NCBI RefSeq assembly: GCF_037038585.1
Contig: NC_092523.1
Location: forward strand, 48,563,501 to 48,627,500
Direction: 5' to 3'
Source of the DNA: Patagioenas fasciata
Lineage: Eukaryota > Chordata > Aves > Columbiformes > Columbidae
Length of the DNA: 64,000 nt
Shown here one piece after another: positions 21,801 through 31,788 of this stretch (the first letter of the stretch is position 1; each line of letters opens with the position of its first letter). Made by a program: the position numbers and the translations under genes. The notes below the pieces were generated by a model. The model was given only the letters and a program-made list of their open reading frames with translations. It searched no databases and was not told the origin of the DNA.

Positions 21801-24800
21801 AAGGCAAAATCAATAAAAGTTTCTGCCTCACCTCTCATTCCCTGGCTTCAGCACTCTGTTGGCAAACATCTATGAGCAATCTCTGTCAGTATTAGCAACA
21901 AAGTACCCCAGCCACTACAGGTGAAGGTTGTTGCCACAGCACAAATACAAGTACATCTGGGTTAAACCAGGAGAAAAGAAAGTTTCACCTGCTCTTGCAA
22001 GAATCTGAAGAAACCCTTAACTTGTGCACTGAAGCTGCCCCTCTGCTTGAACCACCACCAAGTTTCCTATGTTTCCCAGCACCCACTCAGCATCTTCATC
22101 CATACCAGGGGTGGGTCACGGGAGTTTTCAGACAACTGTACCAATCCTGTCTGCACCAGCACAGATAACTGTGCAAGGAGCACAGCAGCAGACAGCCTGC
22201 AGTGTTAGCTGCCCTTCTGCAACCACCACAACTGCTGCCCCAGCCTCGCAAGCGGGAACCAGCAGCAGTGGCAGCTCTTGCTGGGTACTGCTGCGCAGCA
22301 GCTTTGGCTATCATCTGGCTATCAGTGCTACGCTTCATGACCACACCCTCGTTCATGCTGCTGCAAAGCAAACACTTTACAGAACAACGTCAAGAACTTA
22401 CAGAGTCTTCTGATAGCGATTGGCGGCACAGCTCTAGAAGGAAAACAAATTGAAGAACACCATTTATGAGGCTTTAGGGGGAAAAAACAGCGCAGAAGCA
22501 TAGGGAAATAAACACTTTTTTCACGTATCCCTGAAACTTCTGCAGCATTACAAGGGCACATTAGACTACAAGTCTGATGACGGATGGGACTGAGCATGAG
22601 GGAGAAGACTAGATGATGCAGAAGAAACAGTAAATGTACAGGAGATACTGTCCCTCCCAGAGCTGCCTTCTGAGAGCAGAGTCACACACTCATTCTTCTC
22701 TCCTGAACAAATTTCCTTAAACTTAGCTCCTGATCTTTTTCATAGGGATCACTTGGCTGCAACTGCTCACCATCTTGGGAGTTATTTTAAGTCCTGCAAG
22801 CCTGCAATATTCAGATTAGACTACCCTTTATGAGGCAGTAATTCCATCAATTTTCAATACAGTCACTTCTTAACTTTATGCCATAACATATGCCTCACCA
22901 GAACATCACCTGTTTTGTTCTCCAAAGGACTACTATCACAGCGCATAAGTTCAAATTACACAAGCTCAATAAATCAGTTAGACGGGAGACCTGCTATTCT
23001 AACATGAAAATCAGGACAGAACTGACCTATTTAACTGCAAGACCAATTAGATCAGAAATAAACCAAATTTTCCCAGTTTTTTTTTTTTTTAACACACACA
23101 CAAAATTCCCCTTTCATCCTGTAGAAAAAAATTCTCTTTGCAAAAAAAGATCATTTATTGGCTTATACTAATTTCCTACCTAATTCAGACTATGAAGTAT
23201 TTCTAATTTTTGTAGTATATGTTAATATATATATACTAACAATACCAAGAGTTAGAATAGATGAAATATCTCATGCTTAAAAGAGATTACACTAACATCT
23301 ACTGCAAAAAACTGCTGAAAGGCACTGAACACCAATCAAGGGGCTGTAAAAGAGCCAGGAGATGCAACATGCCACATAGCTCTGGAAAAGAACTTCAGAG
23401 GAATGCTCTTACAAAAGCATTGGTTCTGTCAGGAACCATCTGGAAACTTACAACAAATCCTTCTGTTGGTCAGTTTTTAAATTTTAAAAACCTCTTTCTC
23501 TCTGATTAAGCATATCTACAGAGAACAAGTACCTGCTTCTGTCACACAAAGCTCCCCTCTCACCTGATCATGTTTTTACCTTCTGCTTTCTGTAGTTTTT
23601 TCATTGCTTCGTTCAACTTTCCTTGCCCAATCAATGCACATGCACTGTTATAACACAGCTCGTAGGTAGCTTCTCGAAGGCCCAAATCCTCCTAGCATGA
23701 AAAGCAAATGTAATACCGCATAAACACCAACTGATCTATGCAGATTTGACAGGCGACAGACACAAACTATAGTTTTCGTGTACATTCAAACTATTCCTTG
23801 CAAAAAAAATTGAGAGGCAATTTTAAAAGAGCACACACCTGGCAAATAAGTCACAGTGCAAAGGATCTTCCCTCACACTGCACAGCAAGGTCAGAGGCAA
23901 TTGACATAGCAGCAACAAAACTCCAGCCTGAACCTGGGGACTACTCAGGCTGCTGAAAGAGTGCAGGTAAGAACTGCTGCTCTAGAGAACTAGAAAGTGG
24001 ATCCACAGTGCTGAACAGAAAGCTGAGCATGCTGTGTACACCTCCAAGGAAAAGACTTCTGAAAAAATGAGAACATTACAATCTGCATTGCTCATTAACA
24101 AAAATATTCCCAAGCGTGGCTGGGTGATCTGGGTAGTTAAGTTTTACCATGGGCAAGACAGTAACGAGACAGAGGAAAGTGCTGGTCACCACAGGTGTTC
24201 TGCCTAGTGCAGGCTCAGAGAGATGCACTTTCTGCTCTGCTGTGACACCTATGTAACCCTATCTAACTCTTCATCCCTCAGAACAATAACAGCATTTATT
24301 CTCCCATACAGGGGAAACTACTCAGGGATCTTCAGTATACTCAGAAGTCATTAAGAGACAGAATACATTTTCATCCTGTTATAGGTCTACGATTCCATAT
24401 CCCTTATTCCTTAGTTCTTGTTCTTACACATGCATGCACATACTTACTGGCATCACCTTCTCCCATGTGCTTTGTGCTGCCACAACAGCAGAGAGGTTGG
24501 TTTTTCTTTCTTCCTCATACTCATCCTGGGAGTTGCGGATGAGATCCCTATAGGCAGCCAGACAATCATCATAACGCTCCAACCTGTACAACTGAGAAGG
24601 GGAAGAGATCAGCCTTCACAGCAGTATTTCCCTGTGTGTGATAGTAACTACTTCCTCCATCCCTACGGACTGGCAGCAGCAGAGCATCATATGTTTTAAG
24701 CTGAACATTACTAACATTTGCATCTACCTTTAAGGCAAACTACAGATTACATCTGCAAGAACAACTAGCGATGCCAGATACCTACATGCAAAGAGCACAG

Positions 24801-27800
24801 TTATTACTCCTAAACAGCTTTGTTAAAAGCAGTTTACACAGTTTTGTCCTCAAACAGCCTTTTTCCAGATTAGATCACTACTCTATAAGAGAAATTAAAT
24901 GAATGGTCTTTCATGCAGCTGAGAGAAAACAGTCGATTCTCCACATGCAACTTCTTTTCTGTTTCACGTCTAACACCTGAGATGTCACATTCCACAAACC
25001 ACTCCTGAACAGGTATCTAATGCAAGCAGATGGCTTAATCACAAATCTCATCAGCTCTCTTCCACCCTCCAGCCCCTTGGCGAGATGGCTACTATCAGGC
25101 CAGACCCAGGAAGGCAGAGGGATTCACAAATGTACAGCTTTGGTTCAGTGGCACTAAGATGATGACTCTGCCTCCAGCAACAGGCAACTGAAGCTCCACA
25201 GAAGTTGGAGCAGTTGGGAACTGTACCTCTCCTTACGTTCATGACAGAGAAGGAAATTCCGTCCCCATATTTGTCCTGCTTTATAAAGGAGGGACATACT
25301 ATCCAGCATATCAAACTCCCAGCAGGAAAAAAAAACTTGTAATTACCACTTGTCCATAAAGCTCCTTCAGTTTGTCTGTCTGCTGACTGGCACTCTGAAT
25401 GGTCTTGAGAGCATTTTCAATACGATTCAACCTGTATTCACAGTAGGCCTTCTCAAAGGCAATAACATCACTGCAAGGACAAGACAAAGGCTGAGAGTAG
25501 GCATTGTAGTCTTCATTCAACAGTGTTCACCCACCTGAACACACTTGTTTAAGCAGTGCTGATTAGTCACAGACTGCTACATTCCCAAAAAGCCAAACAC
25601 CAGAGGTGAGCACATGATCCCAGATTACTGAATTATGTATCTGTCAAGCACTGAAAATATCTTAAACCTATTCTGTGTTCAACAGAGAAGGAATATGAAA
25701 ACTTCACCTAAAAGAAGTTCCTTTTTTCTGTTGTTTCCAGACACACAGCATTTCAAATCCTCATGTCCCCCCTCACCTCCTACTGATTATGCAAATTAAG
25801 TGCTTAAAAGTAAAACAACACCAAACTTCATTATGGGACTTCTTCTTAAGGAGAAGGTATATCATTACTGCAAAAGACTGTTACGGCAAGCTTTCAAAGG
25901 CAATCGAAAGGAAATGGTATAAAGCACAGTCCCTCTTGTAGTCTGATACTAAGCCAATGGTTACGTTAACCTATTTTGAAATATTGCAGCAAACAGGTTT
26001 GTTGATGTTAATATAAAACTGGCTTCAAAGCAAGCTCACACCAGAAGGGAAGCATTACCAAACAAACATAGCCTTGAACACTGTGTTCCACCTACCTCCT
26101 GCGTTACCACCGAAGCCAAAGAAAAATTAATCAGCGATTCCCTTAGATCATCACTGGTGCCACTTGTCACCAGTCATTTTTCTATTTAAAATTATCTTGG
26201 CCCAGCTGAGTATTGGGGTAGTCCGAAAACAAATGAATGGCATCAAGAATTAAAGCAAAGCAGTGAACCAGCCTCAGTGCAGGACAAGACAACATCAAGG
26301 CAGAGCAAGAACCACGGCTTTCCCTGCTCTGCAGGATACAAAGACACAGATCAGCAAAGCTAAAGAAACTACAGGGAGAACTCTGAAGCCAGTTGAATTT
26401 GGAGAAATTACTCCTTCTCCTTACCATATACTAAAAAAAATAAGGTAAAGAACTTAAATTAAACACCTTCCATCCCAAGAAATAAGGAATTTGTGAATAA
26501 GGTAATTATTTTTTTTCCAGATATGAACATAAACAATGATAGGCTTCATCACATTGATATGACTACACACTTTTCTGGGAAGTTCCTTAACGGGAGCAAA
26601 ATCTAAAAAAGAAACATTTTGCTGCCAAGCACCTCTTGGGTAGCAATTTTCATGCTAGTTGGTGCAGAAAGAGCATTTTTATTAGGAAGAAAATTAGAGT
26701 CTGCTTAATGACACACATGGGAAGCTTGACTTGTTTCCAAGGTCCTGATTTTGAGAACACACACAAAGGGCTTATACCACCCCAAAAAACTGAAGCAGTA
26801 CCTTCATGTGGGCAAAGAAAAACACCCCAAGAATAAATATGATCAGACAGCCAAGCAAAGCTAACAGCTCACTGCCACTGGCAAGAGCTCCTCCTTCTTT
26901 TATTCACTCCCCACAAGATCTGTCCTCTTCCCTTGTACATGGTGCTCAACCACATCAACAAGCAGAATCAGCTCATGAAGGTGGCTGAAAACAAGGTTAG
27001 GGACAATTCCTTCAACAGTAACAGTGAGATGTTAGACTGTCTTCAGCTCATCCAGACCACCTCTCACAACCAGAATAAAGCAGTGTTTCACTGAGAAGCC
27101 CAATCCCAACAGTCCTAAGCACCTCCTGCTGCCTATCAGTTCCCTCCACTGAAGCTGCAACAGCTTTTCAAGGACTTGCAGCTTCATTTTTTGTAGGGTA
27201 CAAGACACAACTCACCTGGTTAACACTTTACTGTGGGTGTTGATTACGCCAAGGGCTTCCTTGAAGTTCCCATTCTGGATAAGACACACTACTTTACATT
27301 GAAGTGCAGTCACATCATCTTTGCTGATCTGCAGTACTGGAAGAGAAACCTGTCTCACACAACAATCCAACTCATTATCAGACACATTAAGGCTTTTAAG
27401 AACCATATGTTATTACAGTTGCAAAAATCCATGATAGAGACCAGTCATGTCAATTTTAAAACGGTCCTGGTATGGCTTGTTTTGGCTCATATCATCAAAG
27501 AAAGCTTATCAGCATAAAAGAATCCACCATAAATACTGAAATTACTTGAAGTGACCGCTGGGCTAACATGCCTGGAACAGAGCTGCACCAAAGGAGCTGT
27601 ACACACCTGAGCAAACCTTTCATTGGCACTTCAGTTCCAGGCAGAGAACACAGTGCCAAAACTGGAGTGCCACGTAAAGCACACACAGGAAGAACAGCAC
27701 AGAACAGTCTGGCTCTAAGCTGGTAGTCACTTCACATGTTACTGTTTTCTGCCAGTGGAAGACAGTGAGGGACGGCTATGAGACATAAGTTTTGGTATTT

Positions 27801-28467
27801 GTTCCTTTCATGTGATCCCAGCTCTCAGATCTGCTGGGACAGGACATGAATCCCTGCTCCCTACAAACAGCAAAGCGAGAACATTTAGCCACAACGTGCC
27901 ATGTACTGCAATCCCATTTTGGGTGCCAAACCACCAAAACGGCTTGTCTCACTGTGGCCTGTCACTGCCGACCCGGTTTGCGCTCCAAGACAGCTGGCCC
28001 ACACCCCCGCTCCAGTTTTCAGGGGCGAAACTCCTCCTTCCTCCCACGATCGACACCGAAGGCAGGGCCCGCAGCAAGGGCTACGCGACGCCACAGAAGC
28101 ACCGGCGGTGCGGAAGCGGGGCCTGGGCGGCTGCCTCGTTAGGCTCCCAGCCGCTTATGCCTCCCCACCGCAGCCGCCGCCCGGGCAGAGGCCGCGGGGC
28201 GCGACGCCGGCCGGAAGAGCCGAGGGGAGGCCATCACGAACGCCAGGAACGGCCCCGCGCCCGGCCGGCACGCAGCCTGTCCCGGTTGTGTGCGGGTGGG
28301 CCCGGCGCCGACATGGCGGCGGGGGAGCGGCACTCGAGCGCGCGCTCGCTCGCTCACTCACTCTTATTAACGGACTTGAGCGCGCGAGCGAAGTCGCCGT
28401 TCTGTCCGCAGCGGTTCACCTCGCTCCACAGCGCCGCCGCCACCCCCGCGCCGCCCGCCGCCGCCAT
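6851..28467 (-). CDS. SRP72: SRP72, signal recognition particle 72 kDa subunit
   Basis: SRP72 binds SRP68 and 7SL RNA in the signal recognition particle, which targets nascent secretory chains to the ER. Nineteen coding exons (minus): 28362-28467, 27216-27336, 25347-25470, 24448-24591, 23580-23691, 22402-22433, 21663-21787, 21514-21571, 21190-21321, 20685-20813, 20089-20161, 19471-19535, 11794-11889, 11229-11332, 10564-10641, 9788-9925, 9500-9537, 9023-9182 and 6851-7025. Total 2010 nt, 669 aa plus stop (human 671). Residues 1 to about 540 are TPR-like helices with human-like segments such as [20 protein letters not shown] and [20 protein letters not shown] lysine run (exon 17) precedes the RNA-binding motif PDPERWLP (571-578), and a second lysine run ends in KGGW. 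Two introns are unusual: exon 13/14 is GC-AG and exon 15/16 looks U12-type. Intron 12 carries an antisense retrovirus and intron 18 an antisense CR1. Confidence 0.97.
7318..8329 (+). mobile_element. CR1 LINE, 5'-truncated, antisense in SRP72 intron 18
   Basis: About 1 kb of CR1 with the 3' part of its reverse transcriptase and 3' UTR. Frames read [20 protein letters not shown] and the active-site motif FADDTKLGG, followed by the KCRVLHLG and [11 protein letters not shown] segments typical of CR1/L2 polymerases. The frame is broken, with at least one stop after AAIQ (near 7527) and frame changes further on. The 3' end has the CR1 hallmark: a GATTGGACTAGATGATC block, then AGGTCCCTTCCAATCC and the terminal ATTCTGTGATTCTGTG octamer repeat. 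The left boundary is approximate. Orientation is opposite to SRP72. Confidence 0.9.
9926..10563 (-). other. SRP72: Probable U12-type (minor spliceosome) intron of SRP72
   Basis: On the minus strand the intron begins GTATCCTTTT, an exact match to the U12-type GT donor core (RTATCCTTT). Near its 3' end it carries TCCCTGAAC, a 7 of 9 match to the U12 branch site TTCCTTAAC, about 14 nt before the acceptor AAG and within the 10-20 nt spacing usual for this class. There is no long polypyrimidine tract next to the acceptor. Using these sites restores the conserved protein [13 protein letters not shown] across the junction; a U2-type reading of the donor does not. Confidence 0.75.
11333..11793 (-). 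other. SRP72: GC-AG intron of SRP72
   Basis: The donor after exon 13 reads CAG|GCAAGT on the minus strand, the strong-consensus form found at GC-AG introns. The acceptor is a normal TTTCAG. Phase is 0 on both sides and the spliced protein (IQWYQQFQ then [10 protein letters not shown]) follows human SRP72. No usable GT donor preserves the alignment. Confidence 0.8.
12567..12571. repeat. Left target-site duplication of the retrovirus
   Basis: AGTAC directly before the 5' LTR, repeated exactly at 19152-19156 after the 3' LTR. A 5-bp duplication fits class III (ERV-L group) or class I integration and not the 6-bp class II pattern. Confidence 0.9.
12572..13333 (+). repeat. 5' LTR
   Basis: 762 bp, bounded by TG...CA. 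It contains CCAAT (in AGCCAATAAAAACGGG near 12848), a TATAAA box at 13012-13017 lying between two near-identical 22-bp palindromes (12988-13009 and 13021-13042), and AATAAA at 13274-13279 about 55 bp before the LTR end. The open frames that cross it on either strand are fortuitous. Confidence 0.95.
13337..13354 (+). other. Primer-binding site, tRNA-Ser(UGA) type
   Basis: TGGCGCAGCGAGCAGGGT begins 3 nt after the 5' LTR. Its complement, ending CCA, equals the acceptor/T-arm end of vertebrate tRNA-Ser(UGA) from memory. The serine tRNAs with other anticodons that I recall match less well (for example about 15 of 18 for CGA). Confidence 0.75.
13362..14747 (+). CDS. gag-like frame of the retrovirus
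   Basis: 461 codons, starting 8 nt after the primer-binding site and 29 nt after the LTR. The first 33 residues include a 21-residue hydrophobic stretch (about 13-33) that looks like a membrane anchor, followed by a charged heptad-like region (about 40-95) that could be a coiled coil. The middle part (about 160-350) has the composition of a capsid-type domain, and the C-terminal part is proline- and arginine-rich. I saw no CCHC zinc knuckle. It is assigned as gag from position and size, not from recognised motifs. Confidence 0.65.
   Translation: MEELFRGLFNVSAVTWGLAVMWIAVCFSLGVCLKVAQDLCKIKQRMEENLSRESEKFDSLIQDFSRQSIRSDLLEQRFGLLEQKLVFLEQKLEFLLINMRTSSSVSPVQVCPSAPPFLDKDTDSENSVDEGGVETKDVRPLIRTETHTDGRGKNPRTATHSTPYSGLELGDLQTRFSRKPGETETEYLWRVSLTGGDRILLSKDEATGFWGPGVFLSDGPDGNHSITSRVAYWAGGIDPRERGEPVAIVVKGLSDLAEGVQKAACIQAMYEKGRQSPPMAAPVDPVHLRLLIKGLPDALKIYVQSLKEKIQGTIDRNKQNPRSPPEHVLTWAEILHNVVTHGREMGWVDPSGGPCRSRTVRKTSRAEPLQRPPPPSQKPKRFGCRSDQSSSLQQSSLWRRAAALGVPRTLLYKLSTEHLQELVEYLEGRSENKEEAPVTVPLPEDKRNINPFVSSQREPKN
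14858..17917 (+). CDS. pol frame of the retrovirus (protease, RT, RNase H, integrase)
   Basis: A 1019-codon frame, in a different frame from the gag-like one. It carries, in order: an aspartic protease motif (LIDTGAQ, near the start), a reverse transcriptase with LPQG and the YIDD motif at about residue 292, an RNase H (WFTDASAH), an integrase zinc-binding region, and a DDE core with the [17 protein letters not shown] block characteristic of retroviral integrases. No dUTPase domain was recognised after integrase, unlike mammalian ERV-L. The conserved block order supports an orthodox retroviral pol. Confidence 0.92.
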   Translation: MKFLIDTGAQISVLNRRQADKLGIKPSRKAINIVGVTGVAERCPLARTHLLLPGEKRTTAVEVALSPYKANILGFDILAGRRWCLPNGEIWSFGSHRAEVARIRILPLTSASLQFERTTDVRILQLAPALPTSTITCTPQYPLPNAAKRGITEVINDLEKRQIISRTHSPYNSPVWPVRKPDGRWRLTIDYRKLNSNTAPLTAAVPNIASVVTVIQAAAHPWMAALDVKDMFFMIPLREEDKPQFAFTWEGKQYTFNRLPQGYKHSPTIAHNALAALIDTVQVPSGICIYQYIDDILVGGNNKEQVGQVAETLWNLLTQNGLDIPPSKCQGPSQEVKFLGAWWIGGAIAVPDDVLATIDKGHTPNSKADLQCLLGTLGYWRKHIPGFSVIARPLYDLLRKNKKWNWTIQHTEALNVLKDELKTYQKLGPLHPQDPLRVEWGFAEHASYCAIFQRGPTGPARPLLFSSTAFKGAEQRYSEWEKGLLSLTRAVKEAEKLCTSQEVIVQGPFPLLNSILKGLPPPEGVAQKATVRKWYAYLEGVSQLLLLKEGSVKVSKLQQPVNADPVLLSLPYKPSPIKEAPKLTQDSDTQGVWFTDASAHRVGTNWQYKAAALEIATGKRITEEGEGSAQVGELRALLLAAEGGASMIYTDSYATYKGATEWICQWESNQWEVNRTRVWRAEDWQRLLEIGRSRPLSVGWVKGHAKDGTLAAKWNQQADFLAQIRLAESIPEEWARLAEWLHLKRGHSGKADLYYECQSRGWPVSMGICEAILTACPQCRIRLKADHPNQAPALHIRQDKTLWSTWQIDYVGPLRPSNGKKYILVGVEVVSGLSMATAVNTATGDQTVQALCGWFGILPTPENIQSDNGTHFSAAVVQDWAKGEGIKWVFHTPYYPQANGIVERTNGLIKKYADVSRHNWDKRLAQAVFLVNNRWGSYGSPKIRAFCPEKPLTDSNLTTNTEEEHSSKIQVGQPVMVKLPSIGIVPMTLAKPRGLYAWEALDENGKTHRISARWIVPDY
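17918..18389 (+). other. Retroviral region between pol and 3' LTR
   Basis: 470 bp where env would be expected. It holds two imperfect tandem copies of a unit of about 54 bp built around CAATGACGGGGTGGAA (from about 17984 and 18038). A short open frame at 18158-18370 (70 codons) carries a strongly hydrophobic segment rich in Leu, Ile and Val, like a single membrane span. It is too short for an envelope and shows no fusion peptide or cysteine motif. No convincing polypurine tract stands out before the LTR. Confidence 0.5.
18390..19151 (+). repeat. 3' LTR
   Basis: 762 bp, the same length as the 5' LTR and differing at only 5 positions, all transitions. Its AATAAA signal lies at 19092-19097. It is followed directly by the right target duplication AGTAC (19152-19156). 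Confidence 0.95.
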
Positions 28468-28600
28468 CTTGGAACCGGGAGGAGACACACGTCGGCAGGG
28501 CGGCGCCGGCAGCTGCCCCGGAAGCGGAAGGGCCGCGCGCTGCGGTCGCCACCCCCGCCCCGCCCCGGCGGCACCCGACAGCGGGCACGGGGCGCGTCCC
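28050..28600 (-). promoter_or_regulatory. SRP72: CpG-island promoter of SRP72 with YY1 and ETS sites
   Basis: CpG-dense block around exon 1. On the minus strand the start codon lies inside AAGATGGCGGC (28470-28460), a perfect YY1 motif of the kind that overlaps transcription or translation starts of TATA-less housekeeping genes. About 50 bp upstream of the start codon, on the plus strand at 28518-28524, is CCGGAAG, an ETS/GABPA core followed by a second GGAAG. No TATA box was seen. Confidence 0.65.
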
Positions 28601-28667
28601 CACGCCGAGCTGACGCACGGTGATTTCCTTCGCTACCCTCAAACTCTGTGCTCCGAGACGGGACATG

Positions 28668-29038
28668 GTGAGTTCTGCTTGATTTCACGGGAAAACTGTG
28701 TGCAGCTGCAGCGGCTTTGTCACTGCCGAGTTGCTCAGCTCCACTCCTCTTCCGATGTTTTAACTGGAAAACTTCTTTTTTCAGTTAGTATTTTAACCGA
28801 TTTCTTTTCCTCACTCAGAATAAACTGAAATAATAATGAAATCAACAAATACGACCAAAGAGAGCATGTGTGGGGAGGGCAAAGGAAGCACAAATTCCCA
28901 TTATTTCCTTTACTAAAAGACTGCCATCAGCCTTCAAACTTCAGAAATACCATAAACGATTACACATATTACAAAGATGTTTTATAAAGCAACATTATAA
29001 AGTTATGTCAGTGGGCAAAGATGGACAACCTGTATAAT
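28668..29038. other. Non-coding stretch upstream of SRP72
   Basis: No exon or repeat recognised. The plus strand has a consensus splice donor (ACATG|GTGAGTTC, GT at 28668) about 200 bp from the SRP72 start, which could belong to a divergent non-coding transcript; there is nothing else to support one. Confidence 0.4.
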
Positions 29039-29262
29039 AGAATCATAGAATCATTTAGGTTGGAAAACACCTTACAGGTCTTCAAGTCCAACCATTAACC
29101 CAACACCACCAAGTCCACCACTATCCCATGTCCCTAAGAGCCTCATCTATCTACTTTTTAAACCCCTTCAGGGATGCCCTGGGCAGCCTGTTCCAGTGCC
29201 CAACAACCTCATGCAGAAATTTTTCCTGATATCCAGTCTAACCCCCACCCCGTGCAACTTAT
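29039..29262 (-). mobile_element. CR1 LINE fragment (3' end), minus orientation
   Basis: Starts with the reverse complement of the CR1 terminal octamers (AGAATCATAGAATCAT), followed by TTAGGTTGGAAAACACCTT, CAAGTCCAACCATTAACCC and GGGCAGCCTGTTCCAGTGCC, all standard CR1 3' UTR blocks in reverse. About 225 bp and truncated at its 5' side, as is usual for CR1. Confidence 0.9.
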
Positions 29263-31717
29263 CAGAACTTGGACTTAAAACACAAACTGAAGATAAACTG
29301 CAGATTCAGGATAAAACCAGCAAAGCCAGCTCAGTGCAACCAGTGCAGTGCTGGATGATTGAGCTTTTTTTTAGAGAGTAGTGCAAGGTAAAGGACACAT
29401 ACTCGCTCTTAAGGACTATTGAGTAATCTGGTGGCATCACTTCAATAGGAATGACAACCACATTAAAGAAAAAAACCCAATACTTTAAACAAAATACTCT
29501 TTTATTAGAGTATTTTTGATTAAACATACAGAATTTAGATTGTTATTTAAAACCTTTTATCATTCAAAGTTTTTCCCTCTAGAAGGATGGTAAGTCTATC
29601 TCAGTGCATATTATATGGAAAGACCATATCTCTCAAGTGTCAAGGCCATGGAACAGAGCAATACTGCACATACTCGGTGTGCAAGCAAAAGTAGGTAACA
29701 CTGTAATGCAATTAATATACAAAAAAAATGCACCACAAATACATATACAGTCAGCTTTATGGCCAGTGATCTAGAAAGTAGCATCACATTGATCAACAGG
29801 CTTAGCGGCACAGGAATGAAAAAGAAAACAGTTCCTGACCAAAAAAAAAAAAAAAAAAAAAGTTGGTAAGAGTTTAAAAGACTTTGTAGAAGTCCTGAGC
29901 GTTCCTCCTTCACAAGGGCTGCACAACGCTGCACATCTAGCCACAGGTTTGGAAGATTTTCCAAACTATCCGTTGTGATGGGGACAGGGATGCAGGAATC
30001 TCTCTGAAAAAGGTGATGAAACGAATGATTCCACAGCCCTCACACACCTGCATAGGTCACCACTGCAGGCAGCCTGGCAAAGCACTTACGGCTGAAAGAC
30101 CATCTGCTATAGACCAGCTTCTGTGCTGCGGTCTTGGCAACTGTTTGTTCCTCTACCAGTACAGATAAAATGGATCAATTTTACACACAGGATGACATCA
30201 GCAGAGCAGCGTGTGTGGGTAGCGACCTCCCTGCTGCCCCCACCTTCTGGTGTAAGTTCCTTAAGTGTTTCACATAACTACTGTCACTGACTTCAAATAT
30301 TCCAGCTTTATACTCTGTTTACATCTGTGCACAAATACTACAACAAAGACCTGCAATTCTGTGCCTTTTCATACTGCTCCACTGCTAAGAAAGATGCAAG
30401 CAATCGTCAGCTTCTAATTATGCACAGGAAGTTTCCTAGACTTTTCATAAAGAGTTGAACAAAAATATAGTCTAGAATTATGTCTGGTCAAGTTCATCAC
30501 TGCACATGATACACTCACACCTGGTTAACTGGCACTCATCAACCATCCCATGATGGAATGTCTAACAGCAGATTTCTTTACATGTAAAATTCAGACAATT
30601 GAGAGGTATGCAGCAAACTTGTCTTAGCTATGTGAAGCTCCATGTGCAATCTTACATAACACAAGCTACAGTTACAGACATAACATTAAATCTTACTAAC
30701 TGATAACAACTTAAAACGTCAGTGAAATCAGTTCAGCCAGTGACTTCCAAAGAAGTCATGCCTCAACTGCTTTGTGTGAAGGGGAAAAAAATTCTTAAGT
30801 TTAACAAAGTTTTAATCTACATTTGAAAGGCTGATTTATTTTTTATATATATATCTACTATGTATAAAATAAATTATAAAGGGCAGGGAGGAAAGAGCTT
30901 TGTATATGCTTCAAATTAACACAGACCAGTAGTTCCATAAATGAACATTTTACCATCTTTGTGGTAAAAAGCTGACACAGAAGTTCAAAACCATACAATA
31001 CTTATAAATAGAGTTCAAAAGATATTTTTCTAAAAAATTGAATTTAAACATCATTTTCCCTTCCCCTACAATACGATTTAGTTTTGTATGTCATCGCATC
31101 AATACATTTACAGTGTATTTTAATGTCACATCCACACAAGAATTGATAAAGCAAGTAAAAGTGCTAGTGGTGTTAAAATTTAGGACTTCTCCCAGTAACT
31201 CTCCTCAGCCTTCCCCTGAAATGAAGGCTATCAACATTCACCACCCAGTTTTAGATAAGGGCAAAAGAAAAATTTGCAACTGGTACTCCCCACCTTGCCT
31301 TGCTTCTGCTAAAATACAGCAACAATCTATCTGGTAAGTGACAATGGTGGTGCCCAATCATGTACTTCGGTTCAGCTTGTATATAATTTAATCACCATAT
31401 TAAAAAAGTTACTTTGAAACATGGTATTAACACTTAAAAAAAAAAAAACACAAAAAAACACCACTTTAAATCTTCTTTGAAACCACATTTAAATGTTCTT
31501 GTTCCAAATTTAAAGCTTCACATAAACACTGAGCAGAAGGATAACAATTTTAAATCAAGAGAGCACCTAAAAAACATACCATAGGTAAAAATGAAATCAA
31601 TCATCTCTCCATTTCAGAAAAATGTAGAAACCCTGTCAGCAACAGTAGTACACTCATAACGTACAAGGTGAAAAGGAACATCTAGAATACTCAAGAAGCT
31701 TTGCTACACTACTCCTC
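29263..31717 (-). other. LEPROTL1: AT-rich non-coding stretch; possibly a long LEPROTL1 3' UTR
   Basis: About 2.4 kb of AT-rich sequence without exons. It lies downstream of the LEPROTL1 stop on its strand and contains further possible polyadenylation signals (TTTATT on the plus strand near 29510 and 30838), so a longer LEPROTL1 transcript may extend into it. A 21-base poly-A run lies at 29841-29861 and a short (TA)n tract near 30845-30855. No other feature recognised. Confidence 0.45.
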
Positions 31718-31723
31718 TTTATT
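31718..31723 (-). terminator. LEPROTL1: Proximal polyadenylation signal of LEPROTL1
   Basis: AATAAA on the minus strand, starting 66 nt beyond the stop codon. More distal candidates exist toward 29500. Confidence 0.5.
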
Positions 31724-31788
31724 GCCCATTCTCTCCTTTGTATGGATGGCCACTGCATGATAAGATGTCTGTGATAGTTCTCTTCCTT

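Noticed and set aside
27812-28828. 338-codon plus-strand open frame over the SRP72 promoter
   Set aside because: It overlaps SRP72 exon 1 in antisense and is biased by CpG-island composition; no family similarity.
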